The translations under genes were made by a program, and so were the position numbers. From Planctomycetota bacterium (GTDB taxonomy: Bacteria; Planctomycetota; UBA1135; UBA2386), in contig JAEUHU010000318.1 in assembly GCA_016793305.1 (NCBI GenBank), positions 1 through 12,912 of the forward strand: a stretch of DNA of 12,912 bases. The letters are read 5' to 3'. The stretch's first letter is position 1; every line of letters starts with the position of its first letter. Under the pieces are notes generated by a model that was not told where the DNA came from, ran no database searches, and saw only the letters and a list, made by a program, of their open reading frames with translations. Shown here piece by piece: positions 1 through 8,500 of the stretch.

Positions 1-41
1 CCGGTCCCGGCTGAGCCCTCGCCTCGCGGCACGGCGCGGCC

Positions 42-47
42 TACTGT
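42..47 (+). promoter_or_regulatory. Possible -10 element just upstream of the metal-transporter start
   Basis: The hexamer TACTGT fits the TAnnnT pattern of a sigma-70 -10 box and ends 9 bases before the GTG start at 57. Transcription would then begin a few bases before, or at, the start codon, giving a leaderless or nearly leaderless mRNA. This agrees with the lack of any purine-rich ribosome binding site before the GTG. No convincing -35 box is visible. The rest of positions 1-56 holds no recognisable gene. The call rests on one short motif and is weak. Confidence 0.25.
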
Positions 48-56
48 CTTCGCCCC

Positions 57-2012
57 GTGTTGCTGTCGTTGAGTTTCCTGGCGTTGCTGCTCGGCCCGCT
101 GCTGGTCTGGCTGGCCCGCGCCCACGCCTGGTCGACGGTGATCCTCGACAGCTTCTGCCTGGTCACCGTCGGCGGCTTCGCGCTGCTGCACCTGCTGCCG
201 GAGTCGGCGATCCAGGCGAGCTGGTGGGTGTTGCCGTTGGCGCTGGTCGGCTTCCTGCTGCCGGCGGTCGCCGAACGCACGATCCACCACGGCACCCCCA
301 CCACGCGCCGCACGGTGCTGCTGCTGGCGCTGCTCGGCATCGCCGCGCACGCGACGCTCGACGGCCTGCTGCTGCGCGGCGACACCACGACCGTCAACGA
401 CGGCCACGATCACACGCACGAACTGACCGCGTGGGCGATCATCCTGCACCGGGTGCCCGAGGGCATCGGCATCTGGTGGATCGTGCCGCGCACGCTCGGC
501 CTGTGGGCCGCGGTGCTGATCACGATCGTCAGCGTCGCGTCGACGCTGTTCGGCTTCTACCTCGGTGGCGAACTGCTGACCGACCAGTCGCGCAGTGGCC
601 TCGCGATGCTGCAGGCGCTGCTGGTCGGCTCGCTGCTGCACGTGGTGCTGCACGCGCACGTGCCGGCCCCGCGCCAGCAGGGCCGCTTCCGCCTCGCTTC
701 GGTCGCAGGTGCGGCTCTCGGGGTCTTCGTGCTGTGGATGCTGATCGAGAACCACTTCCCGGACGGTCCGCACGGCGGCCCGATGGACGTGTTCGTGCGC
801 CTCGCGGTCGAGTCCGCGCCGGCCCTGTTGTTCGCCTACGCGCTGGTCGGCCTGTGCCACGCGTTCCTGCCGGCGAACTGGCTGCGCCGCATGACGCACG
901 GCTCGACGCTGAGCCAGGCGCTGCGCGGCGTCGCCATCGGGCTGCCACTGCCGGTGTGTTCGTGCGGTGTGGTGCCGATCTACCGCGAACTGATCCGCCA
1001 GGGCACGTCGCTGGCCGCCGGCATCGCGTTCCTGGTCGCCACGCCCGAGCTCGAGCTCGCCGCGGTGATGCTGACCTGGCAGCTGATGGGCAGCGAGGTG
1101 GCACTGCTGCGCGTCGGCATGGCCGCGGTGCTGGCGCTGGCGATCGGCCTCGTCACCGCGGCGCTGGCCGGGCGGCGCCCTGCGAACGCCGCCCCCGCGC
1201 CGAGCGACGCCAACCTGCCGGAGGCGAGCCAGGCGCCGCTGCGCACGCGCCTGCTCGAGGCGATGCGCTTCGGCTTCGGCCCCGCGGTCGACAACACCGC
1301 GACCTGGATCCTCGCCGGCCTGCTGCTGTCGGCGATGCTGATGCCGTACATCGAGCCCGAGTGGCTGGCCAGGCTGCCGGCCGGACTCGACGTGCCGATC
1401 GCCGCGCTGATCGGGCTGCCGCTCTACGTGTGCGCCACCGGCAGCACCCCGCTCGCGGCGATGCTGCTGGTGCAAGGCATGTCGCCCGGTGCGGTGCTGG
1501 CGCTGCTGCTGACCGGGCCGGCGACCAACGTCACCACGTTCGGCATGCTGGCGCGGCTGCACGGCGGGCGCGTGGCGTTCGGCTTCGCGCTGTCGATGTG
1601 GCTCGGCGCCGTCGGCCTCGGCTACCTCGCCAACGTGCTGCTGCCGAGCCCGGTGGTGCCGGCCCTGGCCGCCGGTACCCACGGGGCGAGCCCGTTCGCG
1701 TGGACCTGCCTCGCAGGCCTCGCCGTGGTGTTCCTGGTGTCGCTGCTGCGCCAGGGCACGCGGCCGTTCCTCGAGCGCTTGTTCGAATCGCCGGCGAACG
1801 TGGCGCACGGCGAAGCGCCAGGCTGCTGTGCGGACGACGAGGCCGGGCACCACGGCCACGGTCACGGCCACGGCCACGAACACCACCACGGGCACCATCA
1901 CGGCCCCGGTGTCGCGTGCGCCGTCGACCACCAGAGCACCGGCCACGCGTTCGAACCACGGGTCGAACACCCGGACCACCGGCTGCGCCCGCAGCCGCGC
2001 TCGGACCACTGA
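57..2012 (+). CDS. ZIP-like domain fused to SO_0444/ArsP-type metal permease, with His-rich tail
   Basis: This is a 651-residue integral membrane protein of the inner membrane, probably moving Zn, Cu or a similar divalent metal. Residues 1-230 resemble a ZIP transporter: a segment with LLHLLPES (43-50), a TM4-like HATLDG (98-103), a His-rich loop GHDHTHE (116-122), a TM5-like HRVPEG (131-136) and LLHVVLHAH (193-201). Residues 245-565 resemble the SO_0444 Cu/Zn efflux and ArsP permease group (DUF318): GLPLPVCSCGVVPI (295-308), ATPELE (328-333), YVCATGSTPLAA (457-468) and GPATNVTT (487-494). A Cys-Cys pair (590-591) and a His/Gly tail (598-615) follow. I see about 8 hydrophobic segments in the first half and about 8 in the second. 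The GTG at 57 is used because the frame is hydrophobic from residue 2; no ribosome binding site is seen. The family match is firm for the second half and good for the first. Metal and direction of transport are inferred. Confidence 0.85.
   Translation: MLLSLSFLALLLGPLLVWLARAHAWSTVILDSFCLVTVGGFALLHLLPESAIQASWWVLPLALVGFLLPAVAERTIHHGTPTTRRTVLLLALLGIAAHATLDGLLLRGDTTTVNDGHDHTHELTAWAIILHRVPEGIGIWWIVPRTLGLWAAVLITIVSVASTLFGFYLGGELLTDQSRSGLAMLQALLVGSLLHVVLHAHVPAPRQQGRFRLASVAGAALGVFVLWMLIENHFPDGPHGGPMDVFVRLAVESAPALLFAYALVGLCHAFLPANWLRRMTHGSTLSQALRGVAIGLPLPVCSCGVVPIYRELIRQGTSLAAGIAFLVATPELELAAVMLTWQLMGSEVALLRVGMAAVLALAIGLVTAALAGRRPANAAPAPSDANLPEASQAPLRTRLLEAMRFGFGPAVDNTATWILAGLLLSAMLMPYIEPEWLARLPAGLDVPIAALIGLPLYVCATGSTPLAAMLLVQGMSPGAVLALLLTGPATNVTTFGMLARLHGGRVAFGFALSMWLGAVGLGYLANVLLPSPVVPALAAGTHGASPFAWTCLAGLAVVFLVSLLRQGTRPFLERLFESPANVAHGEAPGCCADDEAGHHGHGHGHGHEHHHGHHHGPGVACAVDHQSTGHAFEPRVEHPDHRLRPQPRSDH
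1848..1901 (+). repeat. His/Gly codon repeat encoding the metal-binding tail
   Basis: This is a short imperfect tandem of CAC-GGC type hexamers near the 3' end of the transporter gene. It encodes alternating His-Gly followed by His clusters (residues 598-615, 13 His in 18 residues). Such tails are common on cytosolic ends of Zn, Cu, Ni and Co transporters and bind metal. The repetitive DNA makes the length of the tail likely to vary between strains. Two cysteines just upstream (590-591) could add ligands. Confidence 0.75.
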
Positions 2013-2048
2013 TCCAGAGCCCCCGCGTGGCGCCGAACGCCCGCGCGA

Positions 2049-2063
2049 GCCGTCGGCGACGGC
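2049..2063. other. Perfect GC hairpin between transporter and recC
   Basis: GCCGTC and GACGGC form a 6-base-pair stem around a 3-base loop, 37 bases after the transporter stop codon and 33 bases before the recC GTG at 2096. No T-run follows, so it is not a standard intrinsic terminator. In GC-rich genomes such stems may still help end or stabilise transcripts. It could also be chance, since short GC palindromes are frequent at this composition. Confidence 0.3.
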
Positions 2064-2089
2064 CCGGTGAATCGCAGCATCGCGTTCGC

Positions 2090-2095
2090 TAGGTT
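2090..2095 (+). promoter_or_regulatory. Possible -10 element for the recCBD operon
   Basis: TAGGTT fits TAnnnT and lies in the 83-base gap between the transporter and recC. It ends directly before the GTG at 2096 and 6 bases before the in-frame GTG at 2102. If it is the -10 box, transcription would start near 2102 and the mRNA would be leaderless from that second GTG. The AGG inside it (2091-2093) is also 8 bases upstream of 2102 and could act as a weak ribosome binding site instead. No -35 box is evident. Confidence 0.3.
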
Positions 2096-5000
2096 GTGCC
2101 AGTGGGCCAGGGACTCGTCGTATCCACCAGCTGTCGCCTCGAGACGCTGCTGCACGCACTCGCCGAGCAGCTGGCCGGTGCGCCCCTGCCGCCGTTGGTC
2201 CAGGAGACGATCGTCGTGCCGAGCCAGGGCCTCGCCCGCTGGCTGAAGCAACAGCTCGCCGAACGCTTCGGCATCGCTGCCAGCCTCGACCTGCCGTTCC
2301 CCGGCGCCTTCCTGCAGCAACTGGAGGAACGCGCCACCGCGGCAGCGGTGCGTCCGCTGCATCGTGCGTTCGCCAAGGACGTGTTGCCGTTCCGTCTGTG
2401 GCGACTGCTCGACGACCCATCGCTGCAGAAGGCGATCGGCAAGGCGGTCGCCTACGTGCAGCACGACCCCGACCAGCGGAAGCGCCTGCAGCTGGTGACC
2501 CGGCTCGCCGGTCTGTTCGACGACTACCAGCTCTACCGCCCCGACCTGCTGACGCGCTGGGCCGCTTTCGACGACGCCGACGAACTCGGCCCGCATGCCG
2601 CCTGGCAGGCGGCGCTGTGGCGAGCGCTGCTGCAGGATGCGGGCGTGCCGCTGGCGAGTGCGCCCGCCCCGCAGAAGGCGCCGAAAGCACGCAGTCGCCG
2701 CAAGGCCGAGCCGAGCGGCCCGCTGCTGTTCGGTGCGCCGGGCGACGACGCTCCGGCGACTCCCGCCGTGGCGATCCCGTACGACACCGGCCACCGTTTC
2801 GCTCGCCTGGTCCGCGCCGTGCGCGACCCCGAGCTCCGCAGCCGGTTGCTGCCGCGTCGTCTGTCGGTGTTCGGCGCCGGCACGCTGCCGCCGGCGATGC
2901 TCGACCTGCTGGCCGCATGCGCCGAGTTCGTCCCGGTGCATCTCTACGTGCCGATGCCGTCCGTCGAGTTCAGCGAGGAGGTGCATCGGCGGTCCACCGA
3001 GGACAACGCGCTGTTCGCCCGCTTCGGCCAGGAGACGCGCGAGTTCGCCAAGCTGCTCGAGGATCGGCTCGAGACGTTCGGCACGTCGGCCGAGCCCCTC
3101 GACCCTCCCGACGAACCGCCGACCGGTGCCGCGCTGCTGCGGCAGGTCCAGCACGACGTCGCCACACTGCTGCAGCGAGGTTCCGGTCGCGGCCCGGGCG
3201 CAGCACCGATCCGACTGCATCGCGACGACGCATCGCTGCGCGTGCACATCTGCCACGGTCCGCAACGCGAACTCGAGGTCGTGCGCGACCAGATCCTCGC
3301 CGCGTTCGACGACGACCCGACCCTGCAGCCACACGACGTGCTGGTTCTGGTACCCGACGTCGAGCGCTACGCGCCGTTCGCGCACGCGGTGTTCGGCCCG
3401 GTCGCCGAGTTCCTGCCGTTCCACGTCGCCGACAAGAGCCCAGCCAGCGACCTGCCGCTCTGTGCGTCGCTGTTCGCAGTGCTCGAGCTCGCACACGAAC
3501 GGCTCGAGGTGCACGACGTGCTGCACCTGCTCGAGAACCCGGCGGTGCAGGCGCGCTTCGCGATCCGCCACGGCGACCTGCCGGCGCTGCGCAGTCGCTG
3601 CGAACGCGCCGGCATCCGCTGGGGCCGCGACGGCGAGCACCGAGCCCGGCAGTTCCAGGTGCCGCCGTTCGAGGAGAACTCGTGGTCGCAAGGCCTCGAG
3701 CGCCTGCTGTTCGGTGTCGCGACGGGGCCGGTCGACGACCTGGTGGCGGGCGTGCTACCGGTCGCCGACACGACCAGCGGGCGCGACGAGACGCTGAACC
3801 GGCTGCTGCACTTCCTGCAGGTGCTGTTCGACCAGCTCACCCGGCTGCAGCAACCTCGCCCGCTCGAGCAATGGGCCACCGCCCTCGAGGAAGTGCTGGC
3901 GGCCCTGTTCTCGCCCCAGGACGCCGACGACGAACGCGCCACCGGCCTGCTGCGCGCCACCTGTGCCGAGCTGAGGCGCATCGCCGCCGCCGCGAAGCTG
4001 CGCGAGGTCGTGCAACGCACCGTCGTGCAGGACTGGTTGGCGTCGACCCTGCAGCGGCACAAGAGCCAGCGTGGCTTCCTCGCGGGTGCTGTCACCGTCG
4101 CGGCGATGCTGCCGATGCGCACCGTGCCGGTGCGCCAGCTGTACGTCTGCGGCCTCGAGGACGCTTCGTTCCCCCGCCGCGACCGCCCCGTGCCGTTCGA
4201 CCTGATGGCCGCAGCTCGCCGACCCAGCGACCGCAGCGTGCGCCTCGACGACCGCCAGATGTTCCTCGACGCGCTGATGGCGGCGCGCGAGCGGCTGCAC
4301 CTGACCTACGTCGGCCGCTCGCAGAAGGACGACAGCGTCTGCGCACCGTCGGTCGTGCTCGCCGAGCTGCTCGACCATCTCGACGCGACCTGCACGACCA
4401 AGGAGACGCGGACGGATGGCTTGCCCGTGCCGGCGCGCGACTGGTTGTGCGTGCAGCACCCGCTGCAGCCGTGGAGCGTTCGCTACCGCGACCGGGCCGA
4501 TGCGCGTCTGTTCACCTTCGGGCGCGCCGACCAGCAGCCGCTGCCGTTGCTCGACGCCGAACCGGCGTGGTGCACCGGTCCGGTCGAGCCCCCGGCGGAA
4601 CTGCTCGGCGACGAACTGCCGTTCGAGCGGCTGGTCGACTTCTGGTGGAACCCGAGCCGCTTCTTCCTCAGGAACGTCGCCAAGGTCCGCGTGCGCGACC
4701 GCGACGACGAAGTCCCGGAGCACGAGCCGTTCGTGGTCGAACCCCTCGACCGCTGGCGGTTGCAGGACGAAGCCGTGGGTCGCGGACTCGATGGTCGCCC
4801 GGCGCCGCGCGATCCGATGGCGCGCATGGCCGCGACCGGCCTGTTGCCGGCCGGCGCGCGTGGCAAGCTCGCCTTCCAGGACGTCGACGACGAGGCAAGG
4901 CAGATCCTGGCCCGCGTGCGCGGCCACGGCCCGGTCACGACCGCGACGATCGACGTGCGCGTCGGCGGCGTACGGGTGTTCGGCCCGCTGTCCGGCGTCG

Positions 5001-5527
5001 CCGCCGAGTCCATCGTCTACGCGACCGTCGCCAAGATGAAGCCGAAGTACCGGTTGCGGGCCTTCGTGCTGCACGTGTTCGCCGCGCTGCATCGTCATGG
5101 CCAGGGCACGGCCCTGCCGTCGCGCACCGTGGTGGAAGCGAAGGACAAGACGGCCGTCTACGCAGCCCTCGACGCCGACGAGGCGATGGAGTTCGCCACG
5201 CTGCTGGTCGAGGGATACCGCGCGGGAGTCCGGGAACCGCTGCCCGTCTTCGGCGAAGCCTCCGCAGCCTTCGCCGACAAGCTCCAACCCGCGAAGTCGA
5301 AGAAGGCCAAGTCGCCCCGCTCGGAAGCCGACCTGCTGGCCGAGGCGCGGCGCGCCGCGAAGAAGAGGTTCGAGCCCGACACCAGCGCCGACTTCCCGAA
5401 AGGCGACCTGACCGACGACGACGTGCGGCTCTGCTGGCGCGGCCGCGAGCCCCTGCAGGATCCGCGCTTCGAAGCCTGGTCGCGACGCCTGTGGGCCGAG
5501 CTCTTGCAGAAGGAGCGGCTCACGTGA
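2096..5527 (+). CDS. recC: RecC, exonuclease V gamma subunit
   Basis: RecC is the scaffold of the RecBCD helicase-nuclease. It splits the DNA strands and reads Chi. The 1143 residues are close to E. coli RecC (1122). The N-terminus holds the RecC form of the dead helicase motif I, VPSQGLARWLKQQLAERFGI (41-60), with no Walker lysine. A conserved block near 665-770 contains PMRTVPVRQLYVCGLEDASFP, then FDLMAAARRPSDRS, DDRQMFLDAL and LTYVGRSQKD. The C-terminal part has DFWWNPSRFF (about 848-857) and LLVEGYRAGVREPLPVF, as in the inactive nuclease-like domain. An Ala/Pro/Lys/Arg-rich insert lies at 187-225, and a Lys-rich stretch comes shortly before the end. The start at 2096 gives the longest product; GTG at 2102 fits the upstream AGG or -10-like box better and costs two residues. 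recC leads the operon, and its stop codon overlaps the recB start. Confidence 0.95.
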   Translation: MPVGQGLVVSTSCRLETLLHALAEQLAGAPLPPLVQETIVVPSQGLARWLKQQLAERFGIAASLDLPFPGAFLQQLEERATAAAVRPLHRAFAKDVLPFRLWRLLDDPSLQKAIGKAVAYVQHDPDQRKRLQLVTRLAGLFDDYQLYRPDLLTRWAAFDDADELGPHAAWQAALWRALLQDAGVPLASAPAPQKAPKARSRRKAEPSGPLLFGAPGDDAPATPAVAIPYDTGHRFARLVRAVRDPELRSRLLPRRLSVFGAGTLPPAMLDLLAACAEFVPVHLYVPMPSVEFSEEVHRRSTEDNALFARFGQETREFAKLLEDRLETFGTSAEPLDPPDEPPTGAALLRQVQHDVATLLQRGSGRGPGAAPIRLHRDDASLRVHICHGPQRELEVVRDQILAAFDDDPTLQPHDVLVLVPDVERYAPFAHAVFGPVAEFLPFHVADKSPASDLPLCASLFAVLELAHERLEVHDVLHLLENPAVQARFAIRHGDLPALRSRCERAGIRWGRDGEHRARQFQVPPFEENSWSQGLERLLFGVATGPVDDLVAGVLPVADTTSGRDETLNRLLHFLQVLFDQLTRLQQPRPLEQWATALEEVLAALFSPQDADDERATGLLRATCAELRRIAAAAKLREVVQRTVVQDWLASTLQRHKSQRGFLAGAVTVAAMLPMRTVPVRQLYVCGLEDASFPRRDRPVPFDLMAAARRPSDRSVRLDDRQMFLDALMAARERLHLTYVGRSQKDDSVCAPSVVLAELLDHLDATCTTKETRTDGLPVPARDWLCVQHPLQPWSVRYRDRADARLFTFGRADQQPLPLLDAEPAWCTGPVEPPAELLGDELPFERLVDFWWNPSRFFLRNVAKVRVRDRDDEVPEHEPFVVEPLDRWRLQDEAVGRGLDGRPAPRDPMARMAATGLLPAGARGKLAFQDVDDEARQILARVRGHGPVTTATIDVRVGGVRVFGPLSGVAAESIVYATVAKMKPKYRLRAFVLHVFAALHRHGQGTALPSRTVVEAKDKTAVYAALDADEAMEFATLLVEGYRAGVREPLPVFGEASAAFADKLQPAKSKKAKSPRSEADLLAEARRAAKKRFEPDTSADFPKGDLTDDDVRLCWRGREPLQDPRFEAWSRRLWAELLQKERLT
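5510..5515 (+). promoter_or_regulatory. Ribosome binding site that fixes the recB start
   Basis: AAGGAG lies inside the last codons of recC, 8 bases before the GTG at 5524. It decides the recB start: the recB frame stays open for about 3.1 kb upstream through recC, so frame length alone gives a badly wrong start. The protein following this GTG begins just like other RecB proteins, about 20 residues before the Walker A motif. Confidence 0.85.
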
Positions 5528-8500
5528 ACCTCACGCCGTTCGATCTCCGCACCGCGTCGCTGGCGCGCGGCACCGTGCTGCTCGAAGCGAGCGCCGGCAC
5601 CGGCAAGACCTACACGCTCGTCGGCGTGCTGCTGCGCCTGCTGCTCGAAGAGGTGGTCGAACGCCTGGACCAGGTGCTGGTGGTGACGTTCACGATCGCC
5701 GCCACCGAAGAACTGAAGACGCGGCTGCGCGATGCCCTTCGCCGGACCCTGCGTGCGGCCGAAGGCGAGCCCGAGAGCGATCCGTTCTTCGTCGCGATGG
5801 CGCAACGGCCGCACGCGCAGGAACGCCTGCGGAGAGCGATCGACGACTTCGACCAGGTGGTGATCGCGACCATCCACGGCTTCTGCAAGCGCGTGCTCGA
5901 GGAAGCGGCGTTCGAGAGCCACGAACCGTTCGAGCTCGAGTTCACGGCCGATCCGGTGCCGCTGCTCTACCGCGCCGCCGCCGACGCCCTGCGTGCCACC
6001 TACGAGCCCGAAGTGAGCTATCGGTCCGCCCTGCTGCACTGCAAGGGGCTGAAGCCGGCCAAGCTGGTCGAGTCGTACCAGCTCTGGCAGCGGCACGCGC
6101 TGTTGGCGATGAGCCCTGCGACGCCGGATCCGACCGGCACCGTGGCGGCGTTGCAGCCGCTCGCCGAGGCGGCGGCCGAGGCCTGGGACGAGGAGGCCGC
6201 GCACAACCTCGAGAACATGGACTGGCGCAAGGACGCCGATCTGTTCGGCAAGGACGTCGCCGCGGACATCGCCACCTTCGTCGCGCGCCTGCGCCGCGAT
6301 CCGGCGCTCGCGTTCCCCATGCTGCTGGAGATGGCTCCGGCCCGCATGCTCGAGGAACACGTCCAGAAGACCTCCACGGCGAACCTGGCCCACCCGTTCT
6401 TCCGCGCCTGCGGCGCGCTCGCCGACGCCGCCGACGAGGCGTTCCCCCACCTGCGGGCCGACCTGCTGCTGCGCATGCACGAACGCGTCGCCCAGCACAA
6501 GCAACAGCTCGGCACGTCGTCGTTCGACGACCTGCTGGTGCGCACCCATCGCGCGCTGCACGACGAGGAGCACGGAGAGGAGCTCGCCGCCACGCTGCAG
6601 AAGCGCTACCGCGTGGCGCTGATCGACGAGTTCCAGGACACCGACGCGCTGCAGTACGAGATCTTCGCGACCGCGTTCGCCGACGCGTCGCTGTTCCTGA
6701 TCGGCGATCCGAAGCAGTCGATCTACCGCTTCCGCGGTGCGGATCTGCACACCTACAAGAAGGCGCGCGACGGCGCCGATCGCAAGTTCACGCTCGGCGA
6801 GAACCACCGCAGCAGCCCGCAGATGGTGGCTGCGGTCGGGGCGCTGTTCGCACGGCCGAGCGCGTTCGCCGACGATGCGATCCCGATGCCCCAGGTGCGG
6901 GCCGCGGCGCGGCCGGACCAGCTGCAGATCACCGGCGACGGCACTCCGGTGCTGCGCTGGCGGTTCCTCGCCGGCACCGGCTCCAGCCCCTGGTTGGCGC
7001 GAGACGAGGCCGAAGAGCGCATCACGGCCGACGTCGCAGCCGAGATCGTGCGGCTGCTCCGTGGGGAAGCCCGGATCGACGGGCGAGCGCTCCGCCCGAA
7101 CGACTTCGCGGTGCTGACCCGGAGCAACCGGCAGGCGGTGCTCGTGCAGTCGACGCTGCGGGACGCCGGTGTGCCGTCGGCGATCGGCAAGGCGGGCGAC
7201 GTCTTCGACACCGAAGAACTGATCGAACTGCAGCGGGTCCTGCAGTCCGTGCTGCAGCCCGGCGACCTGTCGCGGCTGCGCGGCGCCCTCGCCACGCGCT
7301 TCTGCGGGCAGAACCTCGAGCAGCTGCTCGCACTCGACGCCGACGAGGCCCTGTTCGACGAGCAGATCGCCCGCTTCGATCGTTGGCGGCGCACGTGGTT
7401 GCGGCTCGGCTTCGTGCCGATGATCGAACAGGCGATGCACGACCTCGGCGTCGTGCGGCGGTTCCTCGCCATGCCCGGAGGCGAGCGGCGGCTGACGAAC
7501 TTCCGGCAGCTGTTCGAACTGCTGCACGATGCCGAGCACGGTTCGCGGCTGTCGCCCGAAGGTCTGTTCGAGTGGCTGCAGCACGAGCGCGCCCACAAGG
7601 ACGACCTCGACTACCAGCTGCGCGAACTGCGGCTCGAGAGCGATGGCGACGCCGTGCAGATCCTGACGGTGCACGGCAGCAAGGGCCTGCAGTACGAGGT
7701 CGTGTTCTGCCCGTTCTTGTGGGAAGGCAGGGACCCGGTCGGCGCCGAGATCGTCGCCGACGGGACAGGCAAGGAGCGGCTCGTGTTCGATCTCAACGAG
7801 AACGAGGCGGACAAGCAGAGCGCCCAGATCGAACGCCTGGCCGAGGACCTGCGCCTCGCCTACGTCGCCGTCACTCGGGCCAAGCGCCGCTGCTACCTGC
7901 ACTGGGGACTGATCGGCGACCGGAACAAGATCTCGCCGCGAAGCTCGCTGGCCTGGCTGCTGACGTCCCAGCCGCGAGCTCCGGGATTCGGCGCCGACGG
8001 CACACCGGCTGCAGACTGGGTGAAGCAGGCCAGCGAACGCGCGAAGGAGATCGAGGCGCCCCATTGGTTCGAGGACCTGCAACGGCGCTGCGCCGCCAGC
8101 GAAGGCCGCATGTCGGTCGAACTCGTCCCCGAAGCACCGACGCCGGTGCGCCTGCCCCCCGCCGCCCCGGGCGAACCGCTGGCGCCACCGCGCCACGCGA
8201 AGCAGAAGCGCAGCACGCGCGGTCTGCACAGCTTCACGTCGATCACCGCCGGCGCACCGCCGCTCGAGCCGCTCGCCGACGTCGTCGACCCGGCGACCGA
8301 CGCCGAGCCTGCGGCACCCCCGACCGGCATCTTCGCGTTCGCGCGCGGTGCGGCCGCCGGCCAGTGCCTGCACGAGATCCTCGAACACGTCGACTGGTCC
8401 GACCTCGACGGCGAGCGCACGCGCACGCTCGTGCAGACGACGCTCTCCGCGCACGACCTCGCCGTCGCCGGCGCCCACCCGGGCGAACTCGATCCGACCG

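Noticed and set aside
220..227. E. coli Chi octamer GCTGGTGG (also at 5676-5683 and, on the minus strand, at 2124-2131)
   Set aside because: About one copy is expected by chance in a window of this size and composition, and Leu/Val codon use favours it. Chi differs between species, so these copies mean nothing without genome-wide statistics.
1898..3691. A 597-codon minus-strand frame across the transporter end and recC
   Set aside because: Arg/Gln/Val-rich translation without motifs, fully opposite recC. It is a codon-bias shadow.
5110..5160. Glu-Ala-Lys in the RecC nuclease-like region, resembling the ExK of active nucleases
   Set aside because: No properly spaced Asp partner is visible, and RecC is known to have an inactive nuclease fold. 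Probably coincidence.
2398..5523. The recB frame is open for about 3.1 kb upstream, suggesting a giant 2227-residue RecB fusion
   Set aside because: The upstream part is Arg/Ala/Pro-rich noise from recC read in another frame. The AAGGAG site and the GTG at 5524 give a normal RecB N-terminus.
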